DNA of 64,000 nt from Candidatus Nitrotoga fabula (lineage in GTDB: Bacteria > Pseudomonadota > Gammaproteobacteria > Burkholderiales > Gallionellaceae). The notes under the pieces were generated by a model. That model ran no database searches. It was not told where the DNA came from and saw only the letters and a program-made list of their open reading frames with translations. Below, in pieces: positions 1-8,097 of the stretch. Where the stretch lies: assembly GCF_905221025.1 (NCBI RefSeq), contig NZ_CAJNBL010000006.1:1-64000 (forward strand), written 5' to 3'. A program made the position numbers and the translations under genes. Positions within the stretch are counted from its first letter, which is position 1, and each line of letters begins with the position of its first letter.

Positions 1-230
1 CGGGCAGCTTCCGCTTCTGCTCTTGCCTTGGCTTCTGCTTCCGCACGGGCACGGGCTGCTTCCTGTTCCGCCTTGTGTCGGGCAGCTTCCGCTTCTGCTT
101 TCGCTTTAGCCTCTGCACGGGCACGAGCTGCCTCCTGTTCCTCTTTCAACCGCGCAGCCTCCGCTTCGGCTTTTGCCTTGGCTTCTGCCTGAACCTTGGC
201 TTCAGCAGCTTCCCGCTCTGCCTTCAGTTT
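1..230. repeat. Imperfect tandem repeats inside tolA coding DNA
   Basis: The block beginning cgggcagcttccgcttctgc at position 1 recurs at position 79, that is 78 bp or 26 codons later, and a looser copy begins near 151. The units encode the Ala/Glu/Lys/Arg heptad-like helix of TolA. Unit lengths differ by multiples of 3 (for instance an extra gcttct-type hexamer in the first unit), so expansion or contraction keeps the frame. Confidence 0.75.
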
Positions 231-749
231 TTTCGCTTCCTGCATCGCCTGAAGGCGGGCAAGCTCCGCATCCACTTTTGCCTTGATTTCCGCCTGTGCT
301 TTAGCTTGCGCAGCTGCTTTCTCTGCCCGTGCTTTCTCCGCCTCCTCTTCAACTTTACGTTGCGCCGCTTCTGCCTCTTCTCTCGCCTTGGCTAAGGCAG
401 CTTCCTGCTCCAGCTTGGTTTTTTCAATTTCAGGCGGCGGAGAAACAGGATTTTCCTCCGGCTTATCCGGCTGCTTCACAGGTGGTTCAACAGGCAATGG
501 TTTCGGTGCCGGTTTTGCAACGGGTGGCTTGACCTTAACGGGTGCCGGAGCGGCAGGAAGTGGAGGTACAGGAGAATTATCCGCCACAAGAGTCACTTTC
601 ATTTCCTGTGCGTGTTTCTCCCTCCCATGGGAACTTGTGAGCGCGGGATAAAGGACGGCCAGATGCAACGCCAGCACGATCGAAACTATAGTCGTTTGTT
701 CAATCAGTTGCGGGGTGCGCGGCAACACATGGGGTAAATTGTTCAGCAT
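1..749 (-). CDS. tolA: TolA, cell-envelope integrity protein (5' part only)
   Basis: The frame is open from an ATG at 749 down to the left window edge (249 codons), so the C-terminal domain lies outside. The protein starts with a short cytoplasmic stretch, then one hydrophobic segment (about residues 22-37, TIVSIVLALHLAVLYPAL), then a Pro/Lys-rich linker, then a long Ala/Glu/Lys/Arg coiled-coil (from about residue 110). This single inner-membrane anchor plus long alanine-rich helix is the layout of TolA, which bridges TolQR in the inner membrane to TolB/Pal at the outer membrane. TonB would be Pro-rich but would lack such a long KAE-type helix. The C-terminal domain that would settle TolA versus another TonB-like protein is not in view. 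Confidence 0.8.
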   Translation of the reverse strand, partial: MLNNLPHVLPRTPQLIEQTTIVSIVLALHLAVLYPALTSSHGREKHAQEMKVTLVADNSPVPPLPAAPAPVKVKPPVAKPAPKPLPVEPPVKQPDKPEENPVSPPPEIEKTKLEQEAALAKAREEAEAAQRKVEEEAEKARAEKAAAQAKAQAEIKAKVDAELARLQAMQEAKKLKAEREAAEAKVQAEAKAKAEAEAARLKEEQEAARARAEAKAKAEAEAARHKAEQEAARARAEAEAKARAEAEAA

Positions 750-1530
750 TACCTCCACTGGGATGGATGGTATGGGCCAGCAGAACCCACCGGAACACCT
801 ACAACCGCCGCATATAATGTCTGCCTGCAGATTTTTTTCATAGTTGCTGCACTTGTCTATTGCCTACTTTCATTGAAACCCAACCCCATCCATAATTCTT
901 TGGATGGACAATAGAGCTTTTCCCCTGTGCACCGTTATGACCAGACTGAAATGCGCAGAATCCTCGCACCCCTTGAAAATTAATCTTCGTGACTGAGCAT
1001 TTGGACATTAATTTCATCCGCATTTCCAATATTGTCCCCAAACGTCACGATTATGTGCATAGCCATAACCGCCAGCTATTTAACTTGAAAAACCACTCAC
1101 AAATGTCACATGGCTCCTTGTCACCTGGCTTGCGCCTGATAGGCTGTATGGGGTTGTAACCAATGCCAGCATATCCCAAAAAGATATTCAGCTTGCAAAA
1201 TCAATCCGTAACAACATCTGCTTCAAGTGCCACACTACTATCAATGATAATTGTTAGCAATTATATTAACATCAAAATTCAAATGCAATATTCAGAAATT
1301 TCTTTTACATGGCACATACTCAGTAAGACAAGACTTACCTTGCCTTACAAACACCAAAGTTATCTGCTCAATATGCCCAATGCTGTCAAAAATGGATTTT
1401 CTGCAACCAGCTACAAGTAACAGGTTCACGCTACTTCCTGTTTTGCTGATTCTGAATCCCTGTCAGTAAGGATTCCCTGGCTTTTTGGCGCGACCCAGCA
1501 TAGTTAAAATCCTCTATCTACCGCTGGATG
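750..1530. other. Intergenic region without a convincing gene
   Basis: This 780 bp gap lies between the start of tolA and the stop of the thioredoxin-fold gene. Only short, compositionally odd ORFs occur (for example a 67-codon reverse frame at 838-1041), with no recognisable domain. The right half (1235-1340) is A+T-rich and holds a Fur-like inverted repeat. It presumably carries the tolA promoter. Confidence 0.5.
1247..1264. promoter_or_regulatory. Fur-box-like inverted repeat
   Basis: ATAATTG-TTAG-CAATTAT is a perfect 7-bp inverted repeat with a 4-bp centre in an A+T-rich stretch, close in composition to the proteobacterial Fur consensus built from GATAAT units. Which gene it would control is unclear: the nearest downstream gene on the reverse strand is tolA, about 500 bp away. 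This is pattern matching only. Confidence 0.35.
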
Positions 1531-2031
1531 CTAATTTTTCTTCCCGGTACTGCGTATCCATGATTCAATCTGAGCCTGCGTCAATTTACCGCTGAGCGCT
1601 ATCGCATGCCCCTGTGCATTGTAAAAATATGTCCGGGGCAGTTCACCGTACCACTGCCTGTCTATTTCATAGCGCAGTCGCTCCGCAAAGCTGTCTGCAA
1701 ACACCCAGGACTCCGCCTGTTTTAATGGGTATTTTTTCAACACTTTGGCAATCTCGCCAACCTGCTCTGCAGCATCGGTCGAAATCAGGACCAGATCAAG
1801 GCCTTGGTGTTTTTTCAACAACCTGCCAAAAATTTCCATATCATCAAAACAGTAGGTACATTCAAGGGACCACAGGCTGACAATGAAAGGTTTTCCTGTC
1901 CGGGACGCAACAATCTCCTGAAAACTGCCGCGCACAAAATGCCTGATTATTGGATCGGCAAAAACACTAACGAAACTAATGCTCAGCCACAGCCCCAACA
2001 GACACGACAAGATGCCCTTTCGGGATTTCAT
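1531..2031 (-). CDS. Periplasmic thioredoxin-fold (TlpA-like) protein
   Basis: The 166-residue protein has a signal peptide (residues 1-25, ending SVFA). The mature domain contains a CTYC motif at about residues 58-61 in the context SLECTYCFDDM, matching the CxxC redox site of TlpA/ResA-type thioredoxins, and a late proline (ELPRTYF) where the cis-Pro loop belongs. It should reduce or shuttle disulfides in the periplasm. Its start overlaps the stop of the upstream Asp-box gene by 4 bp (ATGA), so the two are translationally coupled and probably act on a shared target. The Cys-rich Asp-box protein is the obvious candidate substrate, which is an inference. Confidence 0.75.
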   Translation of the reverse strand: MKSRKGILSCLLGLWLSISFVSVFADPIIRHFVRGSFQEIVASRTGKPFIVSLWSLECTYCFDDMEIFGRLLKKHQGLDLVLISTDAAEQVGEIAKVLKKYPLKQAESWVFADSFAERLRYEIDRQWYGELPRTYFYNAQGHAIALSGKLTQAQIESWIRSTGKKN

Positions 2032-3308
2032 TGTACGCCCCCCGCTAAACGGATAAAACGGAACCCCTCCGCTACCGTATTCCAGGCAAGGTAAGACTGG
2101 TCACCATAACCAGCCAGGAATGGATAATCCGAAGTGTCTCCGGTTGAGGCAATATGCTGTGGAGCAGACCAACTTTTCCCCCCATCGGAAGAGTGCATCA
2201 GATAAACGCCGGTAACCTGCCCATCGAACTCTTTCCAGGCAACATAAACATGCTTGTTCAGGCTTAAAACATCCGGATGGGATGCTTGCGACTGGAAACG
2301 CCCGAAATTAACCGGGCTGGAAAAATGCCTTCCCTGGTCAGACGAATTTGCATAGAACAACCCGTGCCTTCCTGAAGCGTTGCTGAACCAGACAAAATGA
2401 TAGATCCCATCTTTCGCGATGGACACTGCAGGGCCATGATGAGGACATGCATTCGCCTCCCAGTTTTCACTGCTCAGACGGACAGGCTGCAAGTTTCCAT
2501 CTAAACGCATCATGGCATGATCACGTATGTTGTTACCAAAAATATTCCGCCAGACGATTACCGGAATACCATCGCTGTCCATTGACATGGCTACACGGCA
2601 GCATTCACAAGAGTGATCGGCGACTTTAATATTTTTGTGGAAGGTATTTCCACCATCATCTGAAATGGCGTAATAGATCGTCGCTCCCTGATATTTTTCT
2701 CCCTTCTTCTTGGCAATTATGCTGTCACGCTTGTCGATCCATGCAATATAAATTTGGCTCCGTTCATTTACAGCCATTGCATTAAAACCATGAGTTATCG
2801 GGTCCAGGTTATCATTGACCGTAATGGGGGGAGAAAAAGTTTTTCCGCTGTCCAGCGAGCGGCTATAGCGAATATGGCCGGCAAAAGGCGCTTCCAGGTT
2901 CTGGGTATAAGAAACATGAATGCCGCCGTTACGGTCTACGACTATTTTTGGCCGGTTCTCTCCTATTGCAGCCACTAATTCCGGCTCCGTATTAACAGCA
3001 ACTGGGGGAGTATAGCTTTTTCCATGGTTGTCAGAATGACTCACCAGAACATGGCCACCTTGTACATAAGCTTTCCAAAGCCCGCCTTTACCATCCAGTG
3101 CAACGGAAACCGCCTGCGGTTTGCGTGAGATAGCAGCTTTCCATACTTTTGCTTTATCGGACGCATGACTGGAGCTATGCTCTGCATGATCTGCCGCACT
3201 ACACAATCCGCTGGCTGCAATGCAGGCAATCCACAGCAGAATTCTGCAACTATTGCCAAACTGTCGTTCTACCCGATTCCACGCCCGGCCAACAATGGAT
3301 TTGTTCAT
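2028..3308 (-). CDS. Secreted Asp-box (sialidase-like) beta-propeller with Cys/His motifs
   Basis: The 426-residue protein has an N-terminal signal segment (about residues 20-39) followed by a His-rich spacer (DHAEHSSSHASD). At least five Asp-box-like repeats of the S-x-D-x-G-x-x-F/W type are visible (for example SRSLDSGKTF, ISDDGGNTF, NSSDQGRHF, HSSDGGKSW), which mark a sialidase-type propeller. The RIP/RLP arginine motif of true sialidases is not seen. Instead there are two unusual metal-ligand-like motifs, HSCECCR (about residue 235) and ACPHHG (about residue 290). I infer a metal-binding or redox role rather than glycosidase activity. It sits between a TonB receptor and a thioredoxin-fold protein on the same strand. 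Databases may label it exo-alpha-sialidase. Confidence 0.7.
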   Translation of the reverse strand: MNKSIVGRAWNRVERQFGNSCRILLWIACIAASGLCSAADHAEHSSSHASDKAKVWKAAISRKPQAVSVALDGKGGLWKAYVQGGHVLVSHSDNHGKSYTPPVAVNTEPELVAAIGENRPKIVVDRNGGIHVSYTQNLEAPFAGHIRYSRSLDSGKTFSPPITVNDNLDPITHGFNAMAVNERSQIYIAWIDKRDSIIAKKKGEKYQGATIYYAISDDGGNTFHKNIKVADHSCECCRVAMSMDSDGIPVIVWRNIFGNNIRDHAMMRLDGNLQPVRLSSENWEANACPHHGPAVSIAKDGIYHFVWFSNASGRHGLFYANSSDQGRHFSSPVNFGRFQSQASHPDVLSLNKHVYVAWKEFDGQVTGVYLMHSSDGGKSWSAPQHIASTGDTSDYPFLAGYGDQSYLAWNTVAEGFRFIRLAGGVQ

Positions 3309-3382
3309 GGTGTTATCCGAACATCGGACAAACTGCAGCTGTTATCGTGCTCTGCAGACATAATACGTTCTATAAATTTCAT
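3305..3382 (-). CDS. Small upstream ORF (25 aa) overlapping the Asp-box gene start
   Basis: ATG at 3382 is preceded by a good ribosome binding site (TAAGGA, 8 nt away) and opens 25 codons that begin MKFIERIMSAEHDNS. Its TGA stop overlaps the ATG of the Asp-box gene as ATGA. The downstream gene has no clear ribosome site of its own in this spot, so the small ORF may deliver ribosomes to it by termination-reinitiation. It holds one Cys and one His. Whether the peptide has its own function cannot be told. Confidence 0.45.
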   Translation of the reverse strand: MKFIERIMSAEHDNSCSLSDVRITP

Positions 3383-3490
3383 AAATGCATTCCTTAAGAA
3401 GGAGAAATTCAGCTTGATGGAACAAACTTAACTGCGCGCACGCATGAAACCACGATTGAATAAAGTATTTTGCAAACTTTATCATTGTAG

Positions 3491-3537
3491 AAAAAAAGGG
3501 GCAGTCGCAAATGCGACAAAGTGTCGCACCCTGCCCG
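3491..3537 (-). terminator. Rho-independent terminator of the TonB receptor gene
   Basis: On the reverse strand a nested hairpin (outer GGGCAG/CTGCCC, inner TGCGACA-CTT-TGTCGCA) is followed by CCTTTTTTT. It lies 50 bp after the receptor stop codon. The inner 7-bp repeat TGCGACA/TGTCGCA, with a further TGCGACT copy next to it, is more regular than a terminator needs. Confidence 0.75.
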
Positions 3538-3587
3538 ACCCTTCTTCATCGCAATCTCATGTACAAAATACATCCCATCCCGGCAAC

Positions 3588-6065
3588 CTAGAAAGTTCCA
3601 CGCACTCCCATGATGAACCCGCGACCTGGAAGAGGTGCGATTTCCTTTAGAAAAGAGGTGTGGGTCCGCGCTTCCTCGTTAAAAAGATTATTTCCTTTGA
3701 AGTAAGCATCCCAGTGGATTCCCTGTGTCTTGATGCGATAGGTCAACATGGCATCGGCAAGGGTATAGCTGCCAGTAGATAATTCACTGGATGCAACCCG
3801 ATCCTGCCGGAAGGAATGGGAAACATCGAATCTCGCACCGAAATTTCCAAGCTGGTAATCGAGACCGGCCCCCAGGCGCAAAGGAGCGATACGTGGCAAC
3901 GGCTCGCCAGTATCGCTGTTTTTCGCGCGCACGTAGTCGCCGCGCAGGTTTAGATCAAGATTTCCTTTTTGCTCATAAATCCTGGATTTGCCTTCCATCT
4001 CGAAACCGTAAAACTCGGCCTTGACCGGACGATAAAATGCTTCTGTCAGATCTTCCTGCTTCTGGCCGCTCTGAAGCAGTGCAATATAATTCTGGAAATG
4101 ATTATAGAAGCCGCCAATACTGACCGAATTCAGACCCGAGCGCCAGCGCAGATGCACATCTGCGCCATTTGATTTTTCCTTTTGAAGCGTTGAATCCCCC
4201 ACCACAAACTGGCCGGTCGCCACATGCCTGCCATTCGCAAACAGTTCGGCATACGTCGGGGCACGCTCGGTATGCGTCAGGTTTGCAGCCAGGGTGATTT
4301 TCGGATCAATGGAATAAAGCGCGCCCAAGGCTCCGCTGTTGGCGGTAAACTGGCGTGACTGTGCAGATCCGAAACGGGTCGTGTCCGGAGTATCCCCAGC
4401 CGATTCCACGGAGGCATGTTCGTTACGTCCACCGGCAGTCAGCTTTACTTTCCCGAATGTAGCCTCTTCATACAGGAACAGCGCCTTGGTATCTGTATTC
4501 ACTTGCGGCAGGAAGGCTGCTTCACCCAGTGCAGCGAAATCAACATTGGTAAGCTGCACCCCGAACGCGCCGGTAAAGGCACCCAACCGGGAATGAACAG
4601 CATCGATACGCGTATCATAGCCCTTGTTTTTGAATGTGGTGGCCACCTCCCCGCCCTCCAACTCATTGTGCAGGTAATCGGTATGGTTGTATTTGAATTT
4701 CAGCTCCTGCACGAACGTGTTCAGCTCGCGAATTTCTCCTGCCAAACCCAGCCGTTTACTGCTCATGTCAATGCGAACATCCGGTTCCGCCACAGTGCCG
4801 AAATTCGACTGCAAGTCGCTGTAGGAAAGGCCGAAATAGCCATTGTCCGAAGTGAGAGACGCGCCCACTGATCCACTGTCGCTACTGGATGAACTGTTGG
4901 GCAGACGTCCATATGGCTGCTCAATCTCGGGGCCATCCGCGGCCCACTGACGGCTGGAGCGTGCGTATCCAGGAATTCTGAGATCATCGGTGCGACGCGA
5001 AGCGATATCTGCATGAATTGCAAACTGGCCATTGCCGGCTTCCAGCATGGCTGCACCGCTGCGTTCACTGGCAGCACCGCCAAAGCGCGGCTCGAAACGT
5101 CCCGTAACCCCTTTGACAGGCGACTGCGGTATACGGTTATCCAGGGTATTCACTACGCCCCCAACCGCAGCACCTCCATACATCAAAGCAGCCGGGCCAC
5201 GTACCACCTCAACCCGGTCCACCAGCAACGGGTCCACAGCAGTGGCATGGTCCGGGCTCAGAGAAGAAACATCGAGCATCGCTACACCGTTTTGCAGGAT
5301 CCGTATGCGATCACCGTCGAGGCCGCGTATGATAGGTCGGCTCGCATTCGGACCGAAATAGGTCGAGCTGACGCCAGGAAGTTTGGAAAGCGTTTCCCCC
5401 AACGTAATTTCCTGCCGGAAAAGCATGTCTTTTTCCGTCAGTACGGAAACCGGCAACACAAGGTCGAGCAGGGCGCTGCCCATCGGGCTGGCGGTTACAA
5501 CAACCGATGGCAGAACCCCGGCTGAGCCATCCGTACCTGGAATGGCATCCCCGGTTGCCGGGAAACGGGATGTATCATGCTGGGTGCTGGCATGAGCATC
5601 CAGCGCATGAGGATCATGCAGATGATCTTGCTGCTCCTGGCCCTTCATTCCGGCAAGACCCATGGCCGCTTCTCCAGGTTGCAATGATTCACCAGCGGCT
5701 TTGAGCTGTGCCGCACCCGAAGGCACATCGACCTCAACATCCGCATTTTTCCCTATCCGGATTACCTGTTCAAAAATCAGAACAGGGACAGTGCCCATTC
5801 TTTTTTGCACTTTCAATCTCAGATCGCCTTCCGCGACCGCCTTCTCCAGCGGACAGGCACCGGTATATTCGTCATTGATGTACACATCGGCCCCCTTATC
5901 CTCCTCTACACAGGAAACTTTCAGCCTTGGGCCAGCTGCATACGCCTTGCTGCATTCCGCAAGGGTCAAAATTATCAGAAGCATTACACAGACAAACATT
6001 CTGGTCGCAGAATGCACAGGTAGCGGAGCACAGCATACTGTGCCCCGAAAGAGGTACGTAACCAT
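3588..6065 (-). CDS. TonB-dependent outer-membrane receptor with PEGA and His-rich N-terminus
   Basis: ATG at 6065 is chosen because GGAG sits 7 nt upstream. A longer frame to 6293 would run into the preceding gene. The product is about 825 residues: a signal region ending near the SKAYA site, a PEGA-like domain (about residues 45-125, VDV.VYINDEYTG type), a His-rich linker (DHLHDPHALDAH), a plug domain (IRGLDGDRIRILQNG, then VEVVRGPAALMYGG), and a 22-strand barrel ending in aromatic GVRGTF. Plug and linker resemble ZnuD-type zinc or OprC-type copper receptors, so the substrate is probably Zn or Cu and this is inferred. It depends on TonB-ExbBD, which are not in the window. A terminator follows directly. 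Confidence 0.85.
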   Translation of the reverse strand: MVTYLFRGTVCCAPLPVHSATRMFVCVMLLIILTLAECSKAYAAGPRLKVSCVEEDKGADVYINDEYTGACPLEKAVAEGDLRLKVQKRMGTVPVLIFEQVIRIGKNADVEVDVPSGAAQLKAAGESLQPGEAAMGLAGMKGQEQQDHLHDPHALDAHASTQHDTSRFPATGDAIPGTDGSAGVLPSVVVTASPMGSALLDLVLPVSVLTEKDMLFRQEITLGETLSKLPGVSSTYFGPNASRPIIRGLDGDRIRILQNGVAMLDVSSLSPDHATAVDPLLVDRVEVVRGPAALMYGGAAVGGVVNTLDNRIPQSPVKGVTGRFEPRFGGAASERSGAAMLEAGNGQFAIHADIASRRTDDLRIPGYARSSRQWAADGPEIEQPYGRLPNSSSSSDSGSVGASLTSDNGYFGLSYSDLQSNFGTVAEPDVRIDMSSKRLGLAGEIRELNTFVQELKFKYNHTDYLHNELEGGEVATTFKNKGYDTRIDAVHSRLGAFTGAFGVQLTNVDFAALGEAAFLPQVNTDTKALFLYEEATFGKVKLTAGGRNEHASVESAGDTPDTTRFGSAQSRQFTANSGALGALYSIDPKITLAANLTHTERAPTYAELFANGRHVATGQFVVGDSTLQKEKSNGADVHLRWRSGLNSVSIGGFYNHFQNYIALLQSGQKQEDLTEAFYRPVKAEFYGFEMEGKSRIYEQKGNLDLNLRGDYVRAKNSDTGEPLPRIAPLRLGAGLDYQLGNFGARFDVSHSFRQDRVASSELSTGSYTLADAMLTYRIKTQGIHWDAYFKGNNLFNEEARTHTSFLKEIAPLPGRGFIMGVRGTF

Positions 6066-6112
6066 AACAATTCTCCAAAAAAATGGCATCGCCCCACAAG
6101 CAGCGGGGAATA

Positions 6113-6439
6113 TCAGGCGATTTTCTGGAGAAGCCCGGGCGGGCCGCGCGCGATGGCAGTAACAGGCTGGTCGGAAGCAAATGCAACCACTCTGGACTGC
6201 ACTGTTCCGCTCGGCAGAAGAATAACGGTAAAAGGAGAAGGCGAACTGCCGATTGCGCTGCCGATCTGAGTGTAAGCCGCACAATACCCGCATGCCGATG
6301 AATGCGGGGCATGCTTGTCCTGTTGCTGACCCTGTTCAACAGCCACATGATTCAAAACGTGCACGAACCCTGATTGCTGGGCAAATAACAGCAGGAAGGT
6401 TAACAGTAGCGGGAAGAGTGCACGATAATGTCGCATCAT
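6113..6439 (-). CDS. DUF2946-type small protein upstream of a metal receptor
   Basis: The start is taken at one of the two ATGs at 6439/6436 (MMRHYRALFPLL); the frame extends to 6487 without support. The product is about 108 residues. It has a hydrophobic N-terminal segment (residues 5-25), then a His/Gln-rich stretch and the motif HSSACGYCAAYTQIG, the Cys-x2-Cys signature I associate with DUF2946 proteins found beside TonB-dependent copper receptors. It lies 47 bp upstream of the receptor start on the same strand, so the two are likely co-transcribed. Its molecular role is unknown. A metal chaperone or sensor at the inner membrane is a guess. Confidence 0.6.
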   Translation of the reverse strand: MMRHYRALFPLLLTFLLLFAQQSGFVHVLNHVAVEQGQQQDKHAPHSSACGYCAAYTQIGSAIGSSPSPFTVILLPSGTVQSRVVAFASDQPVTAIARGPPGLLQKIA

Positions 6440-6911
6440 GAGCCGAACCTTAGCAAAATTTGGATGATGCTGCAAGATAGAGGCCATTTACTGCAGGCGG
6501 AGAAAATATTTGGCATTTATACAACACATGGAATCCTGCGGATCCAGAAAAACATGGCAATATTCATATACGCCCCATTCACAGCCAACACCTCCTGCCG
6601 TTCCTGCAGCAATACCCGGTCAAAAATACTGATATTTTTTCAGCCAGAACAATCGATGTAACATTTTCAATATGTTATAATAATTTTGTCCATATTCATA
6701 TAGCGAAAGAAAGCTCTGAAACAGAACATATAGCCTGGCTCCACTTTCCTGCCGAAAGGAACCAGAGGGAATCACGGCCGGTAAAACCGGGATGCATAGC
6801 TTGAGCACCGCATGATATTCTTGTGTTTGCGGCTATCTGGATAACGACTATAATGAATCCTAGATTACTACTCTTAAAAAACTTAACTACAATTATTTCC
6901 CAGCCAGATTC
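6440..6911. promoter_or_regulatory. Divergent promoter region between the metal cluster and mlaA
   Basis: No gene is supported in these 470 bp. The region holds an A+T-rich core (6640-6690) with an inverted repeat TAACAT (6659-6664) / ATGTTA (6672-6677). ATGTTATAATA (from 6672) matches about the left two thirds of the Zur-type consensus TGTTATAATATAACA, and it also contains a TATAAT. This is a plausible but unproven place for metal control of the reverse-strand cluster. Confidence 0.3.
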
Positions 6912-7946
6912 ATGTTTTCTTCCAGACCCATACCCTTATCCAGAGTATTTATTTTGCTTGCCGGCCTTGCACTGGCAGGATCCGTTTTAAGCCAGGATAT
7001 GGGTTACGCGAGTGAACCAACCTCGACAAACGGGGAAAACGCCAAAAACACCAACAGTCCGGTAGCTCAGAAAACAAGAAACCCGAGGGATCCGCTGGAA
7101 GACTTTAACCGGAGCATGTACCAATTTAATGAAGGAGTGGACAAGGCCATTTTCAAACCCCTGGCAAAAACCTACAACTACATTCTGCCCGAACCCGCAC
7201 GGAAGATGGTATCCAATTTTTTTGGGAATTTATTCGACATTCGCACCACTATTAACGACTTGCTGCAACTGAAATTTGAACAAGCTGCAAACGATGCCGG
7301 GCGTGTGATCATTAATTCGACCTTCGGCGTTCTAGGTCTTTTTGATGTTGCCGATCACCTTGAGAAACATGACGAAGACTTCGGACAGACTCTCGGATAC
7401 TGGGGAGTAGGAAGCGGGCCTTATTTGGTTCTACCTATCCTGGGTCCTAGAAATATCCGCGACACCGCCGGTCTGGCGGTGGACTTTTCCACCAATCTCA
7501 ACCCAATTGGCTGGCTTGACAATGTCGCTGTACGTAACACGATGTATGGAACATTGTGGGTCGATATGCGCGCAGATTTACTGGATGACGAAAACATACT
7601 TGAAGAAGCCGCAATTGACCGCTATGCCTTTATCCGTGATGCCTATATGCAGCGACGTCAAAATCTGGTCTATGACGGTGATCCTCCACGAGAGAAATTC
7701 GATGACGAGGAATTCGATGACAAAGAGGACAATGCACGGTCCGGCATCTCTACCCAAACGGATTCTTCCAGTAACGGTCAGGAAGCCGGACAGCCTAAAG
7801 CTACTGACCCTGCAGCTGCTGACGTATCCATTATTCTGACTCTGCCAGAAGAAATGAAACAAGCTGCACAGCCAGCAACCACAGACGCAGCTGCTTCGTC
7901 TCCCAGTTTTTATCAGACTGCCCCTTTAACCCAACCGGACAGATAG
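6912..7946 (+). CDS. mlaA: MlaA (VacJ) outer-membrane phospholipid-retrograde transport protein
   Basis: The 344-residue protein carries the MlaA domain at about residues 55-255 (DPLEDFNRSMYQFNEGVDKA, then GVLGLFDVADHL, FGQTLGYWGVGSGPYLVLPILGP), which binds porins and pulls mislocalised phospholipids from the outer leaflet to MlaC. It has two oddities. The signal peptide lacks the lipobox cysteine expected in MlaA lipoproteins (the region reads LALAGSVLSQD and there is no Cys near it), so it may be a soluble or differently anchored form. It also has a long acidic, low-complexity C-terminal tail (about residues 255-344) absent from the roughly 250-residue E. coli protein. Other mla genes are not nearby. 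Confidence 0.9.
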   Translation: MFSSRPIPLSRVFILLAGLALAGSVLSQDMGYASEPTSTNGENAKNTNSPVAQKTRNPRDPLEDFNRSMYQFNEGVDKAIFKPLAKTYNYILPEPARKMVSNFFGNLFDIRTTINDLLQLKFEQAANDAGRVIINSTFGVLGLFDVADHLEKHDEDFGQTLGYWGVGSGPYLVLPILGPRNIRDTAGLAVDFSTNLNPIGWLDNVAVRNTMYGTLWVDMRADLLDDENILEEAAIDRYAFIRDAYMQRRQNLVYDGDPPREKFDDEEFDDKEDNARSGISTQTDSSSNGQEAGQPKATDPAAADVSIILTLPEEMKQAAQPATTDAAASSPSFYQTAPLTQPDR

Positions 7947-8097
7947 AACGGCTACCGCCAGATGAATGGCCCTACCTAAGCCTAAGCACACACCCACTTC
8001 CAGGCCACATCTGACCCAAGACATATCGGGTTGATTCTTCCTTCATGGGGGTCAAACACCGGAGGATTCTCCCTCTCCCTTTCAACTGACAACCCCA

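Noticed and set aside
75-651. Forward-strand ORFs opposite tolA
   Set aside because: They are shadows of the repeated Ala/Glu/Lys codons of tolA, which is open through the region on the reverse strand.
838-1041. 67-codon reverse ORF in the gap beyond tolA
   Set aside because: No ribosome site and no recognisable domain; composition like intergenic DNA.
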